Shown one piece after another: positions 42,643 through 50,520 of a stretch of 52,688 nt of DNA. Below the pieces are notes generated by a model. The model was given only the letters and a program-made list of their open reading frames with translations. It was not told the origin of the DNA and searched no databases. How positions within the stretch are numbered: the stretch's first letter is position 1; the number at the start of each line of letters is the position of its first letter. The translations under genes were made by a program, and so were the position numbers. The stretch lies in the IMG/VR virus record IMGVR_UViG_3300007504_000014, positions 1 through 52,688 of that record; one strand, 5' to 3'. This DNA is from a virus.

Positions 42643-44997
42643 TCACCCCAGCCTATGCCCAGGTGACCCCATGCCGTACAAGGCCAGGGGGAGGCCGGTC
42701 AGGGGATCTCTGTCCGTGTTGCAAAGGATCAAGCCCTTCTTCCCAGGACCAATCAGGGTCACTCCGGCCCCGCCCTGGACCGTCGCGGGCCCCACGCTCG
42801 CCATCCTCGCGGAGACGCTCCCGCTGATGGTCGAAGACCCGGCGATGGCTCTCACCGAGACTGACCCGACGACCGCCCGACCAGTGATTCCCGTGATGGA
42901 ATTCGTCGTCCATTCATTTTGACCCGCCTTGTTCTGGACCGACCCGACCGTGGACTTGTTCCGGACATTGCCCACCCGAGTCCGGGTCTCCACATCTCCG
43001 ATCCCCGTCGTATGTTGGGTCTTCCCCATGCTCACGTCGGTCTTCTTCACCACCCCGGTGGTCGGGATCGAAGTCGAAATGTTCTCTTCGACGTAGGGGC
43101 CATTGGTCGGCCGGAAGTCTTTCGGCCCGGAGGCGTTCAGCGTGTGCTTCCCGGTGGTAGTCGTTTCCACCGAGTTGCTCGTCTGACGAATCATGGTCCC
43201 CGCGGCGAGGGAAACCTCCGCGGAGGCGTTGAAGCCCATCGACGCCACATCACTCAGATCAAACTTGGGGGCTTTGATTTGAACCTGGGCTGCCTCCAAC
43301 TTGAGGACCGTGCTGGCCTTCAAATGCAGGGAAGGCTGATCAGCCTCCCCCTTGCCCACCCCGGCCCCGGCCACGACTGCCCCTCGACCTGTATTGAGAG
43401 GCCCCTCCGCGGAGATGAGCACCCCACCGCCAGAGCGGACCAGGAAGCCGGCGTTATCCTCCCGGCGGCCACCTGACTCGAAAACAACCGCCCCATCGCC
43501 CGCGAGGCGAAGGCTCTCCCCCGCCGGGGAACGACCCATCCACAACCGACCCCCGCGAGAGAGTGAACCTTCCAGGGAAGGCGATCCCGGGGGGCCTCCA
43601 AGAGACAACAGGGCTCTCCCAGACTTGGTTACAGACCACCACGTCGTAGGAGTGGCTCGTCCTGTAGGGGGCTGCATCCTGAACAGCATCGCGGCGTGAT
43701 CGTCGAGACTCCCCGCGGCTCCCGGGACAAGAGCAGGGCGGGGAGTCTCCCCCTCCCCAAAGACCACTGGAGCCAGAGGCTTCCCGTAGGACTCCCGACC
43801 GGAGAGAGAGAACGGATCATTCCCAACAACCGTCCCGTAGACCACCTCCAGAAAGGCTCGATTAGCCGACTGAACAGATGTGGTCGCCTCCTCCGGGTTC
43901 GCGTTGGGGAGGCGGTCAGCGTCGAAGCTGTCCGTCTGCTCCGTAACCGGGAGAGTCCCGTCGGAGGTGTGAGACAGCTCGATTCGATATTCAGTAAGGG
44001 CGTCAGCTTCGGCTGAGCGGAAAGCATTATCCTGACTGGAGCCTTCCGCTACCCGATAGGCAAGCTTGCCTCCATAGGCCCCTGAACCGGGGACCTTCGG
44101 GTCCAGACGGTAGCCGTCTGAAGAAATGAAGAGCCCCTGCTGGAGAAACGAACCAGGGTCTACCCAGGTATCAAAGTCCAGGTCTTCCGAGAAAACCGAG
44201 TGGGGGCGGAGAGTATTCGGAGTCCCGGAGTACGCCTCCAGAGCGGTCTCAAAGACCGGCTCCCCCTCCGAGCCAAGGAGCTGGACCGTATCCCAGAGCC
44301 TCCTCCCAGAGAACATCTGGGAGGGCAACAGGGTAGCGTCTCGCTGAACCATCCCAGCGTACACCCTGAATCCCGCCCCGGCGTGGAACTGCTGAAGGGA
44401 CCGGACGACGATGGCTTGATCTGCATCGCGAAGTCGGATCTCATTCGCCCGCCGGTTGGTCAACGTCGCGGACTCGTCCAAGACAAGGTCCGCACCCTGA
44501 GCACTGCTGGCGACGATATTCCCCGGCTGCATGTGGCGGAGCTTGTGACGGATGCGGTCCATCACCCCTTCCTGACGAATCGCATCCGAAGGGCTCTGGC
44601 TGTACTCCTCAGGGCTGAAGGGCTGGATAGGCATCCACTGGTGCCCGGACTGGACCCCGGGGATCACCCAATTGATGATCACCGGTTGTCGATTGTGACC
44701 GCTCTCCTGAGCCTTCCAGCCGATCTGACAGATATCCCCAGGCTGGGGGAGGGAGCCGAAGAAATGCCGCGACCCGGCCCCTGGGAAGGCCAGGGGAACC
44801 TCGGTCTCAAAGGTCTCTCCGGTCTCGATGCGGAGAACACAGGTGAAGTCTTCGTAGTTCACGCGAACGACCGCGGCGTACCCCATCGCGTACCGCTGGG
44901 GTCCCTGATTCGCAGACGAATCCAAGGGTCGCGGGGAGGCGAGGTCATACTTGATCTTGGAAGACCCCGGGCCCGGATTGTAGGTCACATCAGCCAT
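42643..44997 (-). CDS. Central spike protein, gp5/VgrG-like (OB-fold plus beta-helix)
   Basis: 784 aa from ATG 44997, chosen because GGAGGAG lies eight bases upstream; an earlier in-frame codon at 45051 would place it inside the hub gene. Residues 38-113 have the features of the N-terminal OB domain (YAAVVRVNYEDFTCVLRIET, then PQPGDICQIGWKAQESGHNR). The middle contains Trp/Gly-rich beta segments, and from about 560 short repeated beta units (VSLAAGTMIRQTSNSVETTT, KHTLNASG, then Thr/Val-rich hexad-like repeats to about 740) suggest a triple-stranded beta-helix needle. Unlike T4 gp5, no lysozyme domain is apparent. It follows the hub gene with an eight-base overlap, the usual hub-spike pair. 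Confidence 0.72.
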   Translation of the reverse strand: MADVTYNPGPGSSKIKYDLASPRPLDSSANQGPQRYAMGYAAVVRVNYEDFTCVLRIETGETFETEVPLAFPGAGSRHFFGSLPQPGDICQIGWKAQESGHNRQPVIINWVIPGVQSGHQWMPIQPFSPEEYSQSPSDAIRQEGVMDRIRHKLRHMQPGNIVASSAQGADLVLDESATLTNRRANEIRLRDADQAIVVRSLQQFHAGAGFRVYAGMVQRDATLLPSQMFSGRRLWDTVQLLGSEGEPVFETALEAYSGTPNTLRPHSVFSEDLDFDTWVDPGSFLQQGLFISSDGYRLDPKVPGSGAYGGKLAYRVAEGSSQDNAFRSAEADALTEYRIELSHTSDGTLPVTEQTDSFDADRLPNANPEEATTSVQSANRAFLEVVYGTVVGNDPFSLSGRESYGKPLAPVVFGEGETPRPALVPGAAGSLDDHAAMLFRMQPPTGRATPTTWWSVTKSGRALLSLGGPPGSPSLEGSLSRGGRLWMGRSPAGESLRLAGDGAVVFESGGRREDNAGFLVRSGGGVLISAEGPLNTGRGAVVAGAGVGKGEADQPSLHLKASTVLKLEAAQVQIKAPKFDLSDVASMGFNASAEVSLAAGTMIRQTSNSVETTTTGKHTLNASGPKDFRPTNGPYVEENISTSIPTTGVVKKTDVSMGKTQHTTGIGDVETRTRVGNVRNKSTVGSVQNKAGQNEWTTNSITGITGRAVVGSVSVRAIAGSSTISGSVSARMASVGPATVQGGAGVTLIGPGKKGLILCNTDRDPLTGLPLALYGMGSPGHRLG

Positions 44998-47900
44998 CAC
45001 CCAGCTCCTCCTGAATCGTACCCACCTCCTGATCAATGCTGGAAGACGCATTCTCTACCAGAGATGCCCGCCTCTCGCTGTCCGTTAGCTGCTCGACCGC
45101 CGCCGTCAAAAGCCCGGAAGTCTGCTCCTCGTACTCTCCCCGGAGGGCTCCTTGATTCTCTGCCCAGGAGGTCGAAGCCTCAACCATCTGGTTAGAGAGC
45201 CACTGCGAGACGCTGTCCGGTTGCTCTACCTCCACATAGGCCGCTTCCCCTCCTTCAGCGAACGCCTGTAGGAACAGGTCTGCCTGAGCACCCTTGCACT
45301 CGCAGACCTCACGACTCAACGTGACCCCCATGTCGGCCAAGCTGTAAGCCGCGTTGACAGCCGTGATCTTGAACACCCGCTCCGTCCCCACATTCGCCGG
45401 CCGGTTCATCAACCGCTGCTCAAAAACCGTCCGACCATCCCCATCTGGAGCGATGATTCTGGATTGGGGAACCCCCTCTTGCTCAGCGAGAGCGGCTGCC
45501 GTCTCGGCGTCCAGGGTTCCACCCTCCCCAACAGGAGCATATCGCCCTGAACCCAGCTCACGGACGAAGTTTTCTACCGAGTTGATATCCGACCACGAAA
45601 AACCGTCCTCCATCGTCAGTTGCTCCCAAGAGCCCCCAGGGAGGACCGAAAGCCCTCGCCCATACCGATAGGAGCCGACCACCTCGTAGCCGTCTGCGTC
45701 GCTTACCGGGAACACCGGGGTGTACACGGACTTTGTCTCCGGGACCAGGGAATTACCCGTATCCAGCCCATGCCCCTCTGACGTGTTCAGGAAATGACCC
45801 CCGCCTCGTACCTCGTCCAGGGCAGCAAAAAGATCGTTGACACGCTGACCGGCTCCATCCCAGGCAGCCACCTTGTCCTCAAACGTTCGCCCCGAAGGGG
45901 GATCCGCCCGAACAGACCCCCACTCCGCTTCCAGGTCCGCATTCACCCCGTTGATCGCCCCCAGGCAGGCATCCGTGATGTAGATAGCCATCTCCCGAAC
46001 GTAAGCGTCATTGACTATCTCCTGCGGCCCGATCACTACAACAGGATTGTCCGCCTGGAAGGACGCCCAGGACACACTCACGGTGGGGTAGACCGTCGCC
46101 GCTGCGGCGGCGACTTCATCAAAAATCCCGGCAAAGAGGGTCTCAGGAGCGGCACTGGTCGTCTGACTGCTCCTGAAAAGAGCCTCCATCCCGGCCTCAA
46201 GAGCCCCTCGATCCGCCGTAGGCAAACTCCCTGATTTGAAGTACGTCCGCATCACCATCTTTGTGTAGGTGTGCTGGGCGAAACTCAAGGTCTGAATGAG
46301 ATGGGTCGCGGTAACCTCCGGGTCTGGAGGAGGAGCGTTTGGGTCACGGGCTTCCGTGCTCGTGGGAGCCGCGAGAGGGATGCCATATCGGCAGGTGACG
46401 TCGCCAATCTGAACCTGACCTTCCCGGTCTACGAGACCCTTGATCGTCACGGGCGTCTCCAGGGCGTATTTCTCCCCGGTCGTCGGGATGCCGCCAGCCT
46501 CCTCATCTGCGATAAACTGCGGCATCCCCTGAGCGACCTGATCTTCCAGGGACGCCGTGTAATAGCGGTAATAGCCGGGAAGAGCCGCCCCAGGATTGAA
46601 CGACGCCTTCATATCGTTGAGGGCATCAAGGTAGTTCCAGGTGGCCTTCCCATCCGGGATATCTGTCCAGACGGGGCCACCCGCTGCCCTGACCAACTCG
46701 TAGAACTGCGAAGCGTTGCTGTGGGCCGCCTCCAGGGTTGCCTCTCTCTCCGCCTGAGTCTCCCCGTCATAGGGATTGTTCTGGGCGTCACGAATCGATT
46801 GAACCTGCTCTAGAACCTGCTGCGGGGACTGGATCTCCACGACTGTCCCGTCATCCTGCCCGGAGTGAAGCATGAAGGGGCCCTGTAGCCACTGCTGCTC
46901 CGGCGTCATCTCCGTCTGAGCCTCGCCTAGGGAGAGCCGACCTGACAACCTCGCCGCCCGGATCAAGATGTTGATCCCCTCCGTCGTCGCGAGGTTCTCC
47001 AGATCCGCCCCGACGACGAAGAAGAGAGGGTTGATTGTCTCCGGGTCCAGAGCCATGACGACATTCGGAACACCCACCAATCGAGGGTGACCGTCATCCC
47101 CGATCAACTGAAGAGGGAGCTTCGGCATGGTCGTCGCCGCGAGATCGAGGTTGGCGACACCAGCAGGCTCACCATCCCCAGCCTCCCCGGGAGCCATGAA
47201 CTTCGCCCGGATCCCGACGAGGTTCAGGGTCGTCGTACACTCCCCGCCGAACTGGTGGCTGTGGTTCATGGACTGGATGTATCCATACACATCCAGGTGC
47301 TCGATATACACCGGGTAACCAGGGCGAAGCTCCGGTCGTACAGGGATCTGAACCGAAGCGGACCTGACCCCGATATTGAACAGGTCCATCCGGTTGACGG
47401 CGGAAAAGAACATCGCCCGAGGGTCGCCGTAATACTGCGTCTCAAACGTCTCCTGACGCCAGCCGTACTTCGCAACCAGCCGGTAGTCCAGATACTCCGC
47501 TCGGATGCCCCACTCGCCCGTCAGGCCCACCTGGATGTTGGAAAAAGCACCCCCGGTGCCCTTCACCGTGGTCGCCTCGGGCTCCGTCTCCCGGAAGGAG
47601 ATGGACCTGATATCCACCGGTCGGATCCGATACGCCGGAGCATCCTTCGTGTCCAGGTTGTAGAAGGGGGGCTTGAACACCAGATCCCCGTCCACGTCCA
47701 TGAAGAACTCGAACCCCGTGATCTGGGAGACCGCCTTGGCGATATCCAACTTGGTCTCGTACTTCGACTCCCAGAGGTTGACCTGACCCCACTGGCTCAC
47801 GTCATGGACGAACGCCTGCATCTGGGTGACGTTGATTCCCAGGTTGTCCCCCTGAGCGTCCGCCTCACTAGCCCCACCAAGCCGCACTGAGGTCTTATCC

Positions 47901-48832
47901 CAACCGAGGGCTCGGGCTTGAAGAGCTGTCTTCTCAAAATCAGAAGTCGGCTTGGCGGGGAGCTGGGAGAAATCGTATTTCGCGAGATCCTGAAACTGGC
48001 TGTGTGCCAGGGTCGCCAGGAAAGCCTGCTCAAAGCAGTTGTACAGGCTCCCGTCGGCTCCGTACATCCTCAGGCTCATCATGGACTCGGAGAACCGCTG
48101 CTCCCAATAGCGGATCATGAAGGACCAGAGAGAGGAGTTGAGCCCCGAAGAGGAGGCAGCCGAGTTGGTCTCGTTCCCCATCGCAAACTCGACACCGCCA
48201 GCTTCCCCGAAGCTGTCTCGCCAGAGGTTGTAGATGATCCCGTAGGGAGTCATCCCGTTGAGTTTGTGGCCTACAAGGTTCGGCTGCACCTTGGAGTTGG
48301 TCGGTCGATTACCAAACACCGAGGCGTTGGTCGCGACCCGCTGATACTGCCAGAAGTGGAGGAGATCCGCGCAGCTCAAAGAAGCCGTGTGCTCCCCCCC
48401 GCTGTACTCATGGCTGACCTCCGTGACCACCCCGTGATGGACAAGGTAGTAGGGGTACAGGACCGCCCGGGTGAAATCCACCTCCGAGTCCACGGGAGCC
48501 CCTCTCAGCATGTCACTGACCGGGAAGTAACCCCGCATGTAGATGTGGACCTCCAGCCCCGCCTCCAGAAGAAACTGACCATCGCGGAAGAGGTCATCCC
48601 CAAAATGCCTGGGGATCTGCATGGTGATCTGAGCCGTAGCCGGTGGCTGCAACGTGGGATCCACCGTCACCGACGTGATGAACTTCTGGAGGTCGATCCG
48701 ACCCGAGCATGTCCGACAGCCAGGGACCTCCAGGTTGCCGTTCACGTAGACGAGGCAATCCGGAGTGTGCCGGACCACCGAATGCTGGTTCAGCCTCCAG
48801 GTGCCCACATAGGGACGATCCTCGACACCCAT
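44990..48832 (-). CDS. Baseplate hub protein, gp27/gpD-like, extended
   Basis: 1280 aa from ATG 48832, with a TGATG overlap with the preceding stop. The N-terminus contains CLVYVNGNLEVPGCRTCSG (26-44, a three-Cys cluster) followed by strands (FITSVTVDPTLQPPATAQIT) and a hub-like beta barrel around 60-170 (AGLEVHIYMRGYFPVSDML, then VVTEVSHEYSGGEHTASLSC), as in the gp27/gpD family, which have QxxVxxVxxxxxxGxxxxxL strand patterns. The region around 370-560 looks like the second barrel. From about 600 the sequence is not part of the classical hub: a helical/acidic segment, a GGGHFLNTSEGHG stretch near 1010, and a long coiled-coil-rich C-terminus. Hubs form the trimeric base of the spike. Position beside the spike gene is strong support. 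Confidence 0.68.
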   Translation of the reverse strand: MGVEDRPYVGTWRLNQHSVVRHTPDCLVYVNGNLEVPGCRTCSGRIDLQKFITSVTVDPTLQPPATAQITMQIPRHFGDDLFRDGQFLLEAGLEVHIYMRGYFPVSDMLRGAPVDSEVDFTRAVLYPYYLVHHGVVTEVSHEYSGGEHTASLSCADLLHFWQYQRVATNASVFGNRPTNSKVQPNLVGHKLNGMTPYGIIYNLWRDSFGEAGGVEFAMGNETNSAASSSGLNSSLWSFMIRYWEQRFSESMMSLRMYGADGSLYNCFEQAFLATLAHSQFQDLAKYDFSQLPAKPTSDFEKTALQARALGWDKTSVRLGGASEADAQGDNLGINVTQMQAFVHDVSQWGQVNLWESKYETKLDIAKAVSQITGFEFFMDVDGDLVFKPPFYNLDTKDAPAYRIRPVDIRSISFRETEPEATTVKGTGGAFSNIQVGLTGEWGIRAEYLDYRLVAKYGWRQETFETQYYGDPRAMFFSAVNRMDLFNIGVRSASVQIPVRPELRPGYPVYIEHLDVYGYIQSMNHSHQFGGECTTTLNLVGIRAKFMAPGEAGDGEPAGVANLDLAATTMPKLPLQLIGDDGHPRLVGVPNVVMALDPETINPLFFVVGADLENLATTEGINILIRAARLSGRLSLGEAQTEMTPEQQWLQGPFMLHSGQDDGTVVEIQSPQQVLEQVQSIRDAQNNPYDGETQAEREATLEAAHSNASQFYELVRAAGGPVWTDIPDGKATWNYLDALNDMKASFNPGAALPGYYRYYTASLEDQVAQGMPQFIADEEAGGIPTTGEKYALETPVTIKGLVDREGQVQIGDVTCRYGIPLAAPTSTEARDPNAPPPDPEVTATHLIQTLSFAQHTYTKMVMRTYFKSGSLPTADRGALEAGMEALFRSSQTTSAAPETLFAGIFDEVAAAAATVYPTVSVSWASFQADNPVVVIGPQEIVNDAYVREMAIYITDACLGAINGVNADLEAEWGSVRADPPSGRTFEDKVAAWDGAGQRVNDLFAALDEVRGGGHFLNTSEGHGLDTGNSLVPETKSVYTPVFPVSDADGYEVVGSYRYGRGLSVLPGGSWEQLTMEDGFSWSDINSVENFVRELGSGRYAPVGEGGTLDAETAAALAEQEGVPQSRIIAPDGDGRTVFEQRLMNRPANVGTERVFKITAVNAAYSLADMGVTLSREVCECKGAQADLFLQAFAEGGEAAYVEVEQPDSVSQWLSNQMVEASTSWAENQGALRGEYEEQTSGLLTAAVEQLTDSERRASLVENASSSIDQEVGTIQEELGDG

Positions 48833-49857
48833 CAGAGCAACTCAAACGGGGTGGTCGCGAGGTCCACCGCTGAGGTTGGCGGCGTCTGAGGCAAAACAGA
48901 GAGGCCGACGCTGGAATGGTCGTACATGCGGTCCACCTTGAATTCAGCCTCCCAGGTCACCCGGAGAGGAGAGTTTTCCTCGAAACCGAAGCTGAAGGAC
49001 TCGAAATGACCCACGTAGGTCCACTGATCATAATCAATCGCGATAGCTCCGATGAAATGATTGGCGTCCGTGTGGTTGACGTTGTCGAAGATGTAGCCGT
49101 TGTTCCTGTAGAACAGATAGAGGGCCATGAAGTTCTGCCACCCCGCGGAGTCCCGACGGCTGGCCTCCTGGTACCCGCTGACGCTCGTGGTCTCCCCCGT
49201 GGACTGGCTGAGGGTCACCACGTCATCTCCGAAGTAGGTCCCCGTGCTGTTAGAAGAAGCCGCCCCCGCAACAAAACCTGCGGTGGAGCCCGAGATCGAG
49301 AGCGTCGGCTGCTCCTCTCCCCAGGACTCAAACAAAGAACTGTCCCGAGTTTTGGTCCCGAAAGACTGCACCTTGCTGTACGCGATGCTCAAGCTCTCCG
49401 GGTTGACCAGGAGAACCAGCGGAGGAGCCTCCAGCATGGACTTGAGCTGGAGAGTGATATCCGCGGCGGCGTAGATATCTGCGAGAGCCGGGTAGAAATC
49501 GCCTGGGCTGAGGTTGGTGTTCAAGCCACCAGCCAAGACCGACTCCAGGCTGCTCCGAGTTGCCGACGTCACCGGGTACGAAGAGTTCAACGCCTCCGCG
49601 ACCCGGTCTGCGTCCGAAGAAGCCCACCGAGCCGCAGCCCCGATCAACCCCACATCCTCCCCCTCGCTCTCTTCAGTAGAAGAGAGCAGGTCATCCGGAG
49701 GGACAAACCGCAGCCTGAATGGGGAGAGCTGGCGGAGGAGAGCCTTGGTGCCGTCAACCGGCACACCCTCCTGAGACTCAAACAGGTACGCCATCACCCG
49801 GCCGACAGAGATCCCGTCGTACCTGGAAAAAGCCTCCGCGGTTCCAAACTGAGCCAT
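48832..49857 (-). CDS. Tail/baseplate-core protein, paralogue of the 220-aa neighbour
   Basis: 341 aa from ATG 49857 (GGGAGA upstream, directly after the neighbour's stop). Residues 150-196 (LVNPESLSIAYSK, then a WGEEQPTLSISG segment and GFV) and about 240-320 (MALYLFYRNNGYIFDNV, then YVGHFESFSFGFEENSPLRV and VDRM) align along the entire length of the 220-aa protein. The N-terminal 140 residues are extra, helix-rich and lack a match. The NPxSLxxxYSK opening recalls LysM-like or Afp7-type tail-tip proteins that connect tube, hub and sheath. It sits between the tape measure and the hub. The duplication is seen directly; the family is inferred. Confidence 0.65.
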   Translation of the reverse strand: MAQFGTAEAFSRYDGISVGRVMAYLFESQEGVPVDGTKALLRQLSPFRLRFVPPDDLLSSTEESEGEDVGLIGAAARWASSDADRVAEALNSSYPVTSATRSSLESVLAGGLNTNLSPGDFYPALADIYAAADITLQLKSMLEAPPLVLLVNPESLSIAYSKVQSFGTKTRDSSLFESWGEEQPTLSISGSTAGFVAGAASSNSTGTYFGDDVVTLSQSTGETTSVSGYQEASRRDSAGWQNFMALYLFYRNNGYIFDNVNHTDANHFIGAIAIDYDQWTYVGHFESFSFGFEENSPLRVTWEAEFKVDRMYDHSSVGLSVLPQTPPTSAVDLATTPFELL

Positions 49858-50520
49858 TTACTCTCCCGGCCACTGCCCAATATCAACCGACTCTCCCGTC
49901 TCATCCGAGACGACAGACGCGGTCTGGTGAGACCTCCAGGTGAGCAACTCTCGCTCCACCGTAAAAGCCGCGTTCAAAGTGAACTGATAGGGCTTCTCAG
50001 CCGCCTCCGTCACCGAGAATGAAGAGAACCAACCATAGTAAGAAGCCCCGTCAAAGGTCACCTTGATCTGACCCTGGAGAACGACGTGACCGTGGTTATC
50101 GTAAACCGAAGCGTTGTTCTTAAACAACGCTAACATATCCAGGTACTTATCGTAAGCTATGGTCTCCCTCCGGGTGCCTTGAGCGGTGCCGTCGTCGAGG
50201 TAATCGGGGGAAGTAATGTTGGAGAGTCCCGAGTAGAGTCGAACGAAGCCTCCCGTCGCCATATCGAAGGTGATTTCTCGGGTTGAGTCTCCCCAATGCT
50301 GTTCGACGAAGCCGCCCTTCGTTTGCATCCGGGTGATCTCCTTGCTGTAGGAGATCTTCATGCTGCTGGGGTTGACGTGGAGGACAAGGAAGAGATCCTC
50401 CGGGAGGAGGGAGGTCTCCCAATCAGGCCCCAGGATATCGAAGACCACGGGCCTCTTCCCAGAGCCGCTCTCCGCTTCTGCATGACCGCCAGGGAAAGCG
50501 GATCGGATCCGCTGGGGCAT
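49858..50520 (-). CDS. Tail/baseplate-core protein, shorter paralogue
   Basis: 220 aa from ATG 50520, with GGGAGA upstream and a TGATG overlap with the tape-measure stop. Residues 49-60 (VNPSSMKISYSK), 67-95 (TKGGFVEQHWG with following strand) and about 130-205 (YLDMLALFKNNASVYDNH, then YYGWFSSFSVTEAAEKPYQF and FTVER) match the next gene product in order and spacing, so the pair arose by duplication. The first 30 residues are a basic, flexible arm. By position (tape measure, this pair, hub) the proteins correspond to small tail-tip proteins such as T4 gp53/gp54 or Afp7, but the sequence alone does not decide between them. Confidence 0.65.
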   Translation of the reverse strand: MPQRIRSAFPGGHAEAESGSGKRPVVFDILGPDWETSLLPEDLFLVLHVNPSSMKISYSKEITRMQTKGGFVEQHWGDSTREITFDMATGGFVRLYSGLSNITSPDYLDDGTAQGTRRETIAYDKYLDMLALFKNNASVYDNHGHVVLQGQIKVTFDGASYYGWFSSFSVTEAAEKPYQFTLNAAFTVERELLTWRSHQTASVVSDETGESVDIGQWPGE

